From the NCBI RefSeq assembly GCF_003057875.1, contig NZ_PYXZ01000011.1, positions 62,440 through 126,439 on the forward strand: DNA of 64,000 nt, written 5' to 3'. Made by a program: the position numbers and the translations under genes. The DNA comes from Nocardioides currus. Its GTDB lineage: Bacteria; Actinomycetota; Actinomycetes; Propionibacteriales; Nocardioidaceae. This document shows positions 10,660 to 18,146 of the stretch, piece after piece (position 1 is the stretch's first letter; each line of letters starts with the position of its first letter). Under the pieces are notes generated by a model, which saw only the letters and a list, made by a program, of their open reading frames with translations, did not search any database and was not told the origin of the DNA.

Positions 10660-11511
10660 GTGACGACCGTGCCGTTCGCCCCGCTTCCTCCCGACCAGGA
10701 CGGGGTGCGCTACCTCCACGGCCCGGACTCGTCGCGCCGCGCGGGCGTGCCGGAGGGGTCGGTCGTCGAGCACACGTGGACCGACAGTGCGGTCTTCCCG
10801 GGCACGACCCGCCGCTACTGGGTGCACGTGCCCGCGCCGTACGACCCGCGTCGGCCCGCCGCCCTGATGGTGTTCCAGGACGGCGACGGGTTCCTCGACC
10901 CGGACGACGAGATGCGCGCCGCGACCGTGCTCGACAACCTGGTCGATGACGGCGCCGTGCCGGTGACGATCAGCGTCTTCGTCGAGCCGGGCACGGCGCC
11001 GGCCGGGTCGAGCCGCAACGCGGAGTACGACGCCTTCGACGACCGCTACGCCCGGTTGCTCGCCGACGAGATCATCCCCGAGGTGCGGAAGCGCTGGGCG
11101 GTCACCGACGACCACGACCAGTGGGGGATCGGCGGCTTCAGCAGCGGCGGCAGCTGCGCGTTCACCGCCGCGTGGCTGCGTCCCGACCTGTTCGGCCGGG
11201 TGCTCGGCTTCTCGTCGAGCTTCCCGCAGGTCGCCAGCGGCACGTCGGTCCCGGAGCTCGTCGCGGGCGAGTCCCGGCCGCCGCTGCGGGTCTTCCTGCA
11301 GGTCGGACGGCGCGACCTCGGGTGGGACGAGCCGAGGGACAACTGGTTCGCCGAGAACCTGCGCGTGGCCGCCGCGCTGGCGGAGGCCGGCCACGACGTC
11401 CGCCTTGTCATCGGCGACGGTGGACACGACGCCAACCACGCAGGCGTCCTGCTGCCCGACGCGCTCCGTTGGCTGTGGCGTACGCCGCTGGGCGACCGCG
11501 CGGCCCTCTAG
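10660..11511 (+). CDS. Enterochelin-esterase-like alpha/beta hydrolase
   Basis: Esterase of the Fes/esterase-D-like alpha/beta hydrolase group, 283 residues. The nucleophile elbow is GFSSGG (about residue 163) after a VTDDHDQWGI strand, preceded by YDPRRPAALMVFQDGDGF, the first strand and oxyanion region. The acid residue is likely the Asp in VGRRDLGWDE and the catalytic His lies in GDGGHDANH near the C-terminus. No signal peptide, so probably cytoplasmic. The GTG at 10660 was preferred because TACGTT (10648-10653) is 6 nt upstream; an in-frame GTG at 10642 precedes that -10. Siderophore esterase activity is possible but unproven. Confidence 0.82.
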   Translation: MTTVPFAPLPPDQDGVRYLHGPDSSRRAGVPEGSVVEHTWTDSAVFPGTTRRYWVHVPAPYDPRRPAALMVFQDGDGFLDPDDEMRAATVLDNLVDDGAVPVTISVFVEPGTAPAGSSRNAEYDAFDDRYARLLADEIIPEVRKRWAVTDDHDQWGIGGFSSGGSCAFTAAWLRPDLFGRVLGFSSSFPQVASGTSVPELVAGESRPPLRVFLQVGRRDLGWDEPRDNWFAENLRVAAALAEAGHDVRLVIGDGGHDANHAGVLLPDALRWLWRTPLGDRAAL

Positions 11512-11556
11512 GGTCGACGCGACCGATCTGACGACGCTCGACGACGGGGGACTGCG

Positions 11557-12282
11557 ATGAAGGCCGATCACTACGACGGGTTCGCGGAGAGCTACGCGAA
11601 GGAGAACGAGACCGGGCTCTTCAACGCCCACTACGCGCTGCCGGCGATCCTGGGCCTCGCCGGGGATGTCGCCGGCCGCCGCATCCTGGACGCCGGCTGC
11701 GGGGCGGCACCGCTCGCGGCCGCCCTCCGAGAGCGCGGCGCCGAGGTCGCCGGGTTCGACGCGAGCCCGGCGATGGTGGAGCTCGCGCGGAAGCGACTCG
11801 GTCCGGAGACGAGCGTGCTGGTCGCGGACCTCAGCGAGCCGTTGCCGTACGCCACGGGGGAGTTCGACGACGTCGTGGCGTCCCTCGTGCTGCACTACCT
11901 CGAGGACTGGTCCGGCCCGCTGGCCGAGCTGAAGCGCGTGCTCAGGCCCGGCGGGCGGCTGATCCTGTCGGTCAACCACCCGGTCATCCGCCCGGTCGTC
12001 TATCCGGAGGCCGACTACTTCGAGATCTCGCCCTACACGGAGGACTACACCTTCGACGGCCGGACGGCGTCCCTGACGTTCTGGCACCGGCCGCTGCACG
12101 CGATGACCGACGCGTTCACGAGCGCCGGGTTCCGGATCGCGGTGATCAGCGAACCGCCGTACGACCCCGACACGCCGCGCGAGCTGCTGCCGCCCGACCT
12201 GGGCGACCGCACGTCGTTCCTGTGCTTCCTGTTCTTCGTCCTCGAGGCTGGTGCCGGCGACCCGACGAGGTCAGGGGAGTGA
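11557..12282 (+). CDS. Class I SAM-dependent methyltransferase
   Basis: Rossmann-fold methyltransferase, 241 residues. Motif I is ILDAGCGAAP (about residues 46-55) with the acidic SAM ribose contact in AGFDAS about 18 residues later; LVADLSEPLPY and DDVVASLVLHYLEDW are motifs II-III, and LKRVLRPGGRLILSVNHPV is post-motif III, as in the UbiE/Methyltransf_11 group. The substrate is unknown. The ATG follows a GGGGGA purine stretch 5-6 nt upstream, unlike the leaderless neighbours, and the gene starts 45 nt after the esterase, so read-through from it is likely. Its end overlaps the convergent SRPBCC gene by 12 nt. Confidence 0.9.
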   Translation: MKADHYDGFAESYAKENETGLFNAHYALPAILGLAGDVAGRRILDAGCGAAPLAAALRERGAEVAGFDASPAMVELARKRLGPETSVLVADLSEPLPYATGEFDDVVASLVLHYLEDWSGPLAELKRVLRPGGRLILSVNHPVIRPVVYPEADYFEISPYTEDYTFDGRTASLTFWHRPLHAMTDAFTSAGFRIAVISEPPYDPDTPRELLPPDLGDRTSFLCFLFFVLEAGAGDPTRSGE

Positions 12283-12756
12283 CGGGGACTGCGCGTCGTA
12301 CAACGCCGTGATGGTCGCGTGCAGCATCCAGAACTGCGACCACGGGACGGGGCTGCCGTGGACGGCGGCCTCGAGATAGGTCAGGTGGGTCATCCAGCCA
12401 GCGGCGTAGGAGTCGGCGAGATCGCCCAGCCCGGCGTGGACGAGCTCGACCAGGACCTCGTCGGCGGTCTCGTCCAGCGTGATGGCGACCCGGGAACGCG
12501 GCTCGTCGGGGAACTCCCACGTCATCAGCAGGCGTCGCGGAGCCTCGAGCTCGATGATGCTGCTGCGACAGAGGTAGCCGTCGCCGTGGTCGACGACGAG
12601 GGTCCCGCCGGGCCGCGGCTCCGACTCGAGCACGGCGCCGAGCCACTGCGACTGCCGCGTCGCGTCGGTCAGGACCGACCAGACGGACTCGGCCGGTGCC
12701 CGGACCGACCAGGTCACGACGAGCGTGTCGTCGAGGGACACGGACGAGAGTGGCAT
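12271..12756 (-). CDS. SRPBCC / AHSA1-like domain protein
   Basis: A 161-residue START-like (SRPBCC) fold protein of the Aha1-C/polyketide-cyclase type, which usually binds small hydrophobic ligands. Seen: VVTWSVRAPAESVWSVLTD at the N-terminus, RQSQWLGAVLES, LLMTWEFPDE in the central sheet, and the long C-terminal helix GWMTHLTYLEAAVHG. The minus-strand CATACT lies 7 nt before the ATG (leaderless). Function cannot be deduced; such genes often sit beside ArsR regulators, but none is present. It is convergent with, and overlaps, the upstream methyltransferase gene. Confidence 0.85.
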   Translation of the reverse strand: MPLSSVSLDDTLVVTWSVRAPAESVWSVLTDATRQSQWLGAVLESEPRPGGTLVVDHGDGYLCRSSIIELEAPRRLLMTWEFPDEPRSRVAITLDETADEVLVELVHAGLGDLADSYAAGWMTHLTYLEAAVHGSPVPWSQFWMLHATITALYDAQSPSLP

Positions 12757-12812
12757 GGACGCCAGTATGGGTCCGACGACCGCGAGAGGCGTCGGTCCGG
12801 CATCATTCGCTC

Positions 12813-13568
12813 ATGGCTGACGAGGCAGGATCGGTGAGCGCTGGCGGCGACGCGAGTGGTCCGTGGCAGGCGCTGTCGTCGGGCTTCGAGGAGGCGCGGG
12901 CACGCGAGGACTCGCTGGACCGGCTCGTCGAGTGGCCGGCAGAGCGGGCTCTCCTCGGCGACGTCACGGGACTGTCCGTCCTGGACGCCGGCTGTGGCAA
13001 CGGTGCGAAGCTCGTCGAGCTGGCCCGGGACGGCGCCGTCTCGTCGGTCGGGGTGGACATCAGCGGCAGCTTCGTCGCACCGCCGGCGGGCGTCGAGCTC
13101 GTCCGGGGCGACCTGTCGGACCTGACGGCCGTGCCCGGGGTCGCCGGTCGGACGTTCGACCGGATCCTTTTCCTGCAGTCCTTCGGGTACGCCGCGGACG
13201 GCGTCCGGGCGCTGCAGCGCGCCCGCGAGCTGTTGACCGACGACGGCTACATCCTGCTCACGAGGACCCAGCCGATCCGCTACGCGCTCGAACGGGCCGA
13301 GGAGAACGGCACGTCACTCGGGCAGGAGTACTTCTCGACCCAGCCGTTCGCCTACCAGCACCGCGCCTGGGACGACCGGGTCACGCTCACCAAGCGGCCG
13401 TACACGATGTCGGACCTGCTGAACACGTTCAGCGCGGCTGGTCTGTGGATCGAGACCACCGTCGAGCCGCAGATGACCGCCGACAACGCCCGGCGCTACC
13501 CGCACAAGCAGGCGGTGCTGGACCGGTACCTCGGCATCCTGATGTTCACGTTGCGGCCCCGTCGATGA
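12813..13568 (+). CDS. Class I SAM-dependent methyltransferase
   Basis: A second, unrelated methyltransferase of 251 residues. Motif I is VLDAGCGNGAKLVELA (about residues 56-71), followed by VGVDISGSFV with the ribose-binding Asp and an FDRILFLQSFGYAADG motif. The C-terminal part has an aromatic YFSTQPFAYQHRAWDD region typical of small-molecule methyltransferases. The ATG is 6 nt after CATCAT (12801-12806), so leaderless translation is expected; further upstream in-frame starts would run across the SRPBCC promoter. Its substrate is unknown. It is the last intact gene before the dif-like site. Confidence 0.88.
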   Translation: MADEAGSVSAGGDASGPWQALSSGFEEARAREDSLDRLVEWPAERALLGDVTGLSVLDAGCGNGAKLVELARDGAVSSVGVDISGSFVAPPAGVELVRGDLSDLTAVPGVAGRTFDRILFLQSFGYAADGVRALQRARELLTDDGYILLTRTQPIRYALERAEENGTSLGQEYFSTQPFAYQHRAWDDRVTLTKRPYTMSDLLNTFSAAGLWIETTVEPQMTADNARRYPHKQAVLDRYLGILMFTLRPRR

Positions 13569-13704
13569 ACGGGGATGGCCGGGACGCCCGTCTGACGGTG
13601 CTGCCGGCGCCAGGTGCGACGGTGTGCCAGGTCGGCCGACCTCGTCACGGACGGGAGTGGGGGCGGGGTCGGTGTCGATGCCCCACTCACGCCGCACCAG
13701 CCTT

Positions 13705-13732
13705 GATTGACATAATGTCAGTTATCGGCGCT
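13705..13732. other. Chromosome dimer resolution site (dif)
   Basis: Plus strand: GATTGACATAA (13705-13715), 6-bp centre TGTCAG, TTATCGGCGCT (13722-13732). Read on the minus strand this gives an XerC-type arm CGCCGATAA and an XerD-type arm TTATGTCAA around a 6-bp spacer, the architecture of Escherichia coli dif and very close to the actinobacterial dif consensus as I recall it (core CGCCGATAA, then ACATTATGTCAA). It is an AT-rich island in a roughly 70% GC intergenic region. It implies that the replication terminus lies here. Confidence 0.85.
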
Positions 13733-13746
13733 TCGGAACGGCGCAA

Positions 13747-13940
13747 TCACGACTCTCGGACCTCGTCCTGGATCCGGTCGTGCACCTCCCAGACGTGCGC
13801 CCAGTCCGGGTGGTCCGCGACGAACCGGTCGACGTCCTCGTCGCTCATGTGCCCCTGCACCAGCTCGTCAGCTCGTCGAGCCGAGCCTCGAACCGCCGCT
13901 GGATCTCCGCCTGCCTCTGCTCCCAGGACATCTCGGTCAT
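13747..13940 (-). pseudogene. Small frameshifted gene beside dif
   Basis: The frame starts at an ATG (13940) that has CATGAT 7 nt upstream, reads MTEMSWEQRQAEIQRRF and then, after an 8-bp tandem duplication (13862-13877), shifts and stops. If one 8-bp copy is removed the frame continues as DELVQGHMSDEDVDRF through HVWEVHDRIQDEV to a stop at 13747, giving an intact 61-residue acidic helical protein. The reading frame and promoter are otherwise undamaged, so the lesion looks recent or reversible. In the present sequence the second half could also start at its own ATG, which overlaps the premature stop (ATGA). Family unknown. Confidence 0.7.
13862..13877. repeat. 8-bp tandem duplication causing the frameshift
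   Basis: AGCTCGTC occurs twice in direct succession (13862-13869 and 13870-13877). A gain of 8 bp changes the frame; loss of one unit restores a single 61-codon frame. Typical of replication slippage. Confidence 0.85.
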
Positions 13941-14097
13941 GCGCGCGATCATGCCGGACCGGCGCGTCGGACGTGATGAGGTCACCTGGCAGCGCGTCGC
14001 CGGGCGTGAATGACAACGGTGTCAGGAGTTCGACACGTCCGACGCGCCGTACGGCGAGGTCAGCAACCCGGACATGCGCGCGGCTACCGTGGCGAGG

Positions 14098-14742
14098 GTG
14101 CACCTGACCCGCTCGACCGTCGCCGCCACGGCCGTGCTGCTCGCCCTGGCGGGCTGCAGCGACGACAGCCCGGCGAGCATCGGCTCGCCCAAGCCGAGCG
14201 CGAGCCCGTCGAGCACCCCGTCGAGCCCGTCGAGCACGCCAGCCGAGCCGACACCGACCGCCGAGACGCCGACACCGACCACGTCCCCGCCGTCCGGGTT
14301 CTCGCTCGACGACGTCATCCCACCCGGCCCGCCGAAGTCCGGCGGCTATGTCGGAGCCGTCGGGACCGTCCGGGTCGGCCACCACCCGGACTTCGACCGG
14401 GCCGTGTGGCAGTTCCGCGGCCGCGGCAAGCCGGTCGTCGTGGTCAGGTACGTCGACGAGCCGCTGGCCGAGGGCAGTGGCGACCGGATCGACATCCGCG
14501 GCGAGGCCTACCTCCAGGTCGACATCAGTCGCGTGGGCATCCCCCCGGTCGACCAGCCCGCCCCGGCGAACGCCTCCGACGAGTCGCTCGCCGGCACCGT
14601 GATCGCCGACGCACGCGCCATCGCCGGCGGGTTCGAGGGCTACGGCCAGTCGTGGATCGGTGTGCGCGACCGTCCGCGGCCCTTCCGGGTCATGGTGCTG
14701 AAGGCGCCCACGCGCATCGTGGTCGACGTCTACTCCGGCTGA
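14098..14742 (+). CDS. AMIN-like domain lipoprotein
   Basis: Secreted lipoprotein of 214 residues. The signal peptide ends in lipobox LAGC at about residues 17-20. A long Ser/Pro/Thr-rich linker (to about residue 65) is followed by one globular domain with VGTVRVGHHPDFDRAVWQF, PVVVVRYVDEPLAEGSG and RIVVDVYSG, which fits the AMIN-like beta domain common in actinobacterial lipoproteins and thought to bind cell-wall polymers. GTG at 14098 was chosen because TACCGT (14085-14090) is 7 nt upstream; it also gives a normal signal peptide. The stop abuts the convergent HTH gene without a spacer. Confidence 0.87.
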   Translation: MHLTRSTVAATAVLLALAGCSDDSPASIGSPKPSASPSSTPSSPSSTPAEPTPTAETPTPTTSPPSGFSLDDVIPPGPPKSGGYVGAVGTVRVGHHPDFDRAVWQFRGRGKPVVVVRYVDEPLAEGSGDRIDIRGEAYLQVDISRVGIPPVDQPAPANASDESLAGTVIADARAIAGGFEGYGQSWIGVRDRPRPFRVMVLKAPTRIVVDVYSG

Positions 14743-14952
14743 TCAGGCGAACTTGCCGTACTTCTTGTGCATGGCCTGCTTGGTGACGCCCAGCATCGTG
14801 CCGATCTCGGCCCAGCTGAAGCCGTGGATCCGGGCACGGCGCACGGCGACGGCCTCCGCCGCGGCGAGCTCGTGCCGGGCCTTCGCGATGCGCATGAGCT
14901 CCTCGAGCGGGCTCTCCCCCGACGGTTCGTCGGCGTCCACGGCGGTCCTCAT
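14743..14952 (-). CDS. Small helix-turn-helix DNA-binding protein
   Basis: A 69-residue protein: charged N-terminus, a helix LEELMRIAKARHELAAAEAV, then a C-terminal helix-turn-helix FSWAEIGTMLGVTKQAMHKK (about residues 45-64), like sigma-70 region 4 or resolvase HTH motifs. The minus-strand -10 TACGGT lies 6 nt before the ATG and inside the first of two perfect palindromes (14954-14971 and 14982-15001), so negative autoregulation is likely. It is convergent with the lipoprotein, stop to stop. Small stand-alone HTH proteins of this type are common in actinobacteria, but I know of no assigned function. Confidence 0.85.
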   Translation of the reverse strand: MRTAVDADEPSGESPLEELMRIAKARHELAAAEAVAVRRARIHGFSWAEIGTMLGVTKQAMHKKYGKFA

Positions 14953-14953
14953 G

Positions 14954-14971
14954 CGTCAACCGTAGTTGACG
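14954..14971. promoter_or_regulatory. Palindromic operator 1 of the small HTH gene
   Basis: CGTCAAC-CGTA-GTTGACG, a perfect 7+4+7 palindrome starting 1 bp upstream of the HTH gene start and containing its -10 (TACGGT, read on the minus strand). Likely repressor site. Confidence 0.75.
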
Positions 14972-14981
14972 AAACGGTCAC

Positions 14982-15001
14982 GCGTCAACCTCGGTTGACG
15001 C
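14982..15001. promoter_or_regulatory. Palindromic operator 2 of the small HTH gene
   Basis: GCGTCAACC-TC-GGTTGACGC, a perfect 9+2+9 palindrome sharing the GTCAAC half-site with operator 1. The centres are 29 bp apart, about three helical turns, allowing two dimers on roughly the same face. A run of eight C follows at 15001-15008. Confidence 0.72.
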
Positions 15002-15024
15002 CCCCCCCTGTCCGGCAAGGCCGC

Positions 15025-15384
15025 TCACCCCGGTTGCTCCTTCGTGAGGTGCAGCAGCCACTGCGTCCCGCCGGTGTGGATCAGTGCGTAGCGCCGCGAG
15101 CCCGACCGACCGTGCAGGGTGAACACCAGGCGGCGCTCGTCGCGGTCGTGCTCCTCCCAGGTCCCGGTGTCGGCGACGGACTTGTGCTCGTCCTCGAAGT
15201 CGACGTGGTCGAGGTCGTGGTCACCGACGGCGATGGCCAACCGGTCGTGCGCGGAGGAGTCGGGCAGGCCCTTCGGCACGGCCCAGCTGCGCAGGACGCC
15301 GTCCTCCTCGAGCCGGAGGTCGAAGTGCGGACTCGGGCGGCGGTGGTCGTGGAGGACGAACCGGGCAGCTCGCGACATGCCCAT
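15025..15384 (-). CDS. LigD-type DNA 3'-phosphoesterase, stand-alone
   Basis: A 119-residue protein matching the phosphoesterase (PE) domain of bacterial NHEJ ligase LigD, which trims 3'-phosphates and ribonucleotides from DNA ends. Seen: FVLHDHRRPSPHFDLRLEED with the catalytic His/His/Asp set, SWAVPKGLPD, the VGDHDLDHVDFE segment with a further His, and a C-terminal WLLHLTKEQ. The stand-alone form lacks the ligase and primase domains. The ATG at 15384 has a strong GGAGAGGAGGG ribosome site. Its minus-strand promoter (TTGCCG, 17 bp, TATACC) has the -35 inside the rifamycin-associated element shared with helR, so it may be induced together with it. Confidence 0.88.
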   Translation of the reverse strand: MGMSRAARFVLHDHRRPSPHFDLRLEEDGVLRSWAVPKGLPDSSAHDRLAIAVGDHDLDHVDFEDEHKSVADTGTWEEHDRDERRLVFTLHGRSGSRRYALIHTGGTQWLLHLTKEQPG

Positions 15385-15418
15385 CACCGTGCCCTCCTCT
15401 CCAAGGTATAGCCGAGGA

Positions 15419-15440
15419 GGGGGCTTGCGGCAAGGCCCCC
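15419..15440. promoter_or_regulatory. Rifamycin-associated element (RAE) between divergent genes
   Basis: The core GGGGCTTGCGGCAAGGCCCC (15420-15439) is the inverted repeat described upstream of rifamycin-inactivating genes and helR in actinobacteria. Here it carries -35-like hexamers for both directions: TTGCGG (15425-15430, 19 bp from CAGAAT) for helR and TTGCCG (15433-15428, 17 bp from TATACC) for the LigD-PE gene. Rifamycin-responsive expression is predicted for both. Confidence 0.85.
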
Positions 15441-15489
15441 GTGATGCTCCAGAATCGCCGCTCCACGCCGCCGACACGCCCCGGAGCTG

Positions 15490-17649
15490 ATGCACGTGAC
15501 CACGGGCACCACCAGTGCTTTCGTCCTTCCCCCCACCCTCGCCGCCAAGGCCGACGCCCACCTCGTCGGCGACGACGAGCTGCACTTCGCGCGGATCGCG
15601 GAGACCCTCGAGCAGTCGATCGCCGACCTCTCCGAGCGGATCAACCTGGCGCTCAAGGCGCCCGGCGGCACCGACCAGGCGGCCATGGACCGCGACGAGG
15701 AGATCCACCGGCTCTCGACGCGGCTGCGCACGCTGCGGCGCTACACCCTCGACCTGTGCCTGGGCCGGATGGTCGGGACCGACGTCGAGACCCTCTACGT
15801 CGGTCGGCTCGGCCTGACCGACCGGGGCGGGACCCGGCTGCTCGTCGACTGGCGCTCGCCCGCGGCCGAGCCGTTCTTCGGTGCCACCCACGCCCACCCG
15901 ATGGGGCTCGCGAGCCGCCGTCGCTACCGCTGGACGCGCGGGCGCATCACCGACTACTGGGACGAGGTCTTCACTCCCGACGCCCTCGAGGGGCACGCGG
16001 CCCTCGACGACCAGTCGGCCTTCATCGCCACCCTCGGGAGCAGCCGCTCGCCGCAGATGCGGGACGTCCTCGGCACCATCCAGGCCGACCAGGACGCCAT
16101 CATCCGGGCCGGGTCGCGCGGCGCGCTCGTGGTCGACGGCGGCCCGGGCACCGGCAAGACCGTCGTCGCCCTACACCGCACCGCCTACCTGATGTACTCC
16201 GACCCCCGGCTCGGCGACCGCCGCGGCGGCGTGTTGTTCATCGGCCCGCACCAGCCGTACCTCACCTACGTCGGCGACGTCCTGCCCAGTCTCGGCGAGG
16301 AGGGCGTGCGCACCTGCACCCTCCTCGACCTCCAGCCCGAGGGGCGTACGGCGACGCCCGAGCCGGATCCCGAGGTGGCCCGCCTCAAGGCCACCGCCGC
16401 GATGGTCGGCGCGATCGAGCCCGCCGTGCGGCTCTACGAGGAACCGCCCACCGAGGGCATGGAGGTCGAGACGCACTGGGCCGACGTGTGGCTCGGTGCC
16501 GACGACTGGGCCGAGGCGTTCGAGGCGCCCGCACCGGGGACGCCGCACAACGAGGCGCGGGACGAGGTCTGGGAGGCACTCGTGACGATCCTCGTCGACA
16601 AGCACGAGGCCGACGAGGACGTCTCCCCCGAGCTCGTCCGTCGGTCGCTGGCGCAGAACGCCGACCTCACCTCGGCGTTCGCCAAGGCCTGGCCGATCAT
16701 CGAGGCGTCCGACCTCGTCGGCGACCTGTGGGAGGTCCCGGCCTACCTGCGGATGTGCGCACCGTGGCTGACCGCCGACGAGGTGCGCCTCCTCCAGCGT
16801 CGTGACGCCCGCGCCTGGACCGTCGCGGACCTGCCGCTGCTGGACGCAGCCCGCCAGCGCCTCGGCGACCCCGAGACGTCACGCCGTCGCCGACGCCACG
16901 AGGCCGCGGTCGCGGCCGAGCGCGCGCAGATGGACCGGGTCGTCGACGAGATCCTCCAGCTCGACGACGAGGACGGCCTGTTCGCCCAGCTCAAGCAGGG
17001 CGGCATCCGCGACGCCCTCGTCGACGAGGGTGCCCTGCCGGAGGTCGACCGCGACCAGCTCGCCGGCCCGTTCGCCCACGTCGTCGTCGACGAGGCGCAG
17101 GAGCTGACCGACGCCGAGTGGCAGATGCTGCTCCAGCGCTGCCCGTCGCGCAGCTTCACGATCGTCGGCGACCGCGCGCAGGCCCGCCACGGGTTCACCG
17201 AGACGTGGCAGGAGCGGCTCGAGCGGGTGGGCCTCCCCCAGGTCCATCTGTCGTCGCTGACGGTCAACTACCGCACGCCCGAGGAGGTGATGGCGGCCGC
17301 CGAGCCGGTCATCCGTGCGGTCCTCCCCGACGCCAACGTGCCGATCTCGGTCCGCAGCAACGGCGTGCCGGTCCACCACGGCAGCCTCGACGAGCTCGAC
17401 CCGATCCTCGAGAGCTGGTTGGCAGGGCACGCGGAGGGCACCGCCTGTGTCATCGGCGACCCGTCCTTCCCCGCCACCGACCGGGTGCGGTCGCTGTCGC
17501 CCGAGCACGTCAAGGGGCTCGAGTTCGACCTGGTCGTCCTCATCGATCCCGACGCGTTCGGCGACGGCATCGAGGGCGCGGTCGACCGTTACGTCGCCAT
17601 GACGCGCGCGACCGACCGACTGGTCGTCCTCACCTCCGAGCAGCCCTGA
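15490..17649 (+). CDS. helR: HelD/HelR-type RNA polymerase recycling ATPase
   Basis: Superfamily 1 helicase-like ATPase of 719 residues that removes stalled or rifamycin-bound RNA polymerase from DNA. Domains: N-terminal antiparallel coiled coil (about residues 20-85), Walker A GGPGTGKT near residue 218, a central insertion between the two ATPase lobes (about residues 270-520), Walker B VVVDEAQELTD near residue 531, and C-terminal helicase motifs VNYRTPEEV, HVKGLEFDLVV and YVAMTRATDRL. The actinobacterial length and the RAE 50 bp upstream fit the HelR subgroup linked to rifamycin resistance rather than housekeeping HelD. The start could be this ATG or the GTG two codons later. It overlaps the VanZ-like gene by 20 nt. 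Confidence 0.9.
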   Translation: MHVTTGTTSAFVLPPTLAAKADAHLVGDDELHFARIAETLEQSIADLSERINLALKAPGGTDQAAMDRDEEIHRLSTRLRTLRRYTLDLCLGRMVGTDVETLYVGRLGLTDRGGTRLLVDWRSPAAEPFFGATHAHPMGLASRRRYRWTRGRITDYWDEVFTPDALEGHAALDDQSAFIATLGSSRSPQMRDVLGTIQADQDAIIRAGSRGALVVDGGPGTGKTVVALHRTAYLMYSDPRLGDRRGGVLFIGPHQPYLTYVGDVLPSLGEEGVRTCTLLDLQPEGRTATPEPDPEVARLKATAAMVGAIEPAVRLYEEPPTEGMEVETHWADVWLGADDWAEAFEAPAPGTPHNEARDEVWEALVTILVDKHEADEDVSPELVRRSLAQNADLTSAFAKAWPIIEASDLVGDLWEVPAYLRMCAPWLTADEVRLLQRRDARAWTVADLPLLDAARQRLGDPETSRRRRRHEAAVAAERAQMDRVVDEILQLDDEDGLFAQLKQGGIRDALVDEGALPEVDRDQLAGPFAHVVVDEAQELTDAEWQMLLQRCPSRSFTIVGDRAQARHGFTETWQERLERVGLPQVHLSSLTVNYRTPEEVMAAAEPVIRAVLPDANVPISVRSNGVPVHHGSLDELDPILESWLAGHAEGTACVIGDPSFPATDRVRSLSPEHVKGLEFDLVVLIDPDAFGDGIEGAVDRYVAMTRATDRLVVLTSEQP

Positions 17650-18085
17650 GCCGGCGACGACGCATCGTCCCCGGCAGGGTCAGCAGCAGGGCCACCGCCA
17701 CCCCGACCACCGTGCCGATCGAGTTCGCGACGACGTCACGCGGGTCGGAGACCCGGCCCGGAACCGACTGCTGGGCGGTCTCGATCGCCGAGGTGAGCGC
17801 GACCCCCGCCGCGACGGCCACCCACCACAGACGCGATCCGAAGAGCAGCAGCAGGAAGACGCCCACCGGCACGAACAGGCCGACGTTGGCCAGGAACTCC
17901 ACCCGCTCGACGCTGAGCCGTGCCGTCAGCGGGTCGAGGTCGGGATAGCGCTCGAGGCGGGCCAGCACACGATCGGCCAGGGCGGTGTAGTCGGGCTGCT
18001 GGGAGGCGGGCGTCAGGGTCACGAAGCCCACGAAACCGAGGTAGGCGAAGGTGAGGAGGCTCAGGAACGGGTGGCGGTGGAACAC
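17630..18085 (-). CDS. VanZ-like membrane protein
   Basis: A small integral membrane protein of the VanZ family, 151 residues from the chosen GTG. Seen: HRHPFLSLLTFAYLGFVGFVTLTP (first helix), VEFLANVGLFVPVGVFLLLLF with the family N-x-x-x-F-x-P-x-G pattern, and TSAIETAQQSVPGRVSDPRDVVANSIG, the most conserved stretch, before a last helix. VanZ itself gives low-level teicoplanin resistance; most homologues have unknown roles. A longer start at 18148 would overlap the start of the divergent nei2 gene, so GTG 18085 was preferred. The end overlaps helR by 20 nt in convergent orientation. Confidence 0.87.
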   Translation of the reverse strand: MFHRHPFLSLLTFAYLGFVGFVTLTPASQQPDYTALADRVLARLERYPDLDPLTARLSVERVEFLANVGLFVPVGVFLLLLFGSRLWWVAVAAGVALTSAIETAQQSVPGRVSDPRDVVANSIGTVVGVAVALLLTLPGTMRRRRLRAARR

Positions 18086-18146
18086 CGTGACAGTCTCCCG
18101 GTCGCACCCAACGCGGGCCCCATCGCCGGCCGGGCAGGATGGGCGC

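Noticed and set aside
14011..14024. Palindrome TGACA-ACGG-TGTCA between the pseudogene and the lipoprotein
   Set aside because: Only 5-bp arms, no -10 nearby and no link to the neighbouring promoter, so it may be chance. It was also considered as a second Xer site but lacks the conserved arms.
15001..15008. Run of eight C as a phase-variable tract
   Set aside because: It is intergenic, outside any reading frame and not between promoter elements, so slippage would have no evident effect.
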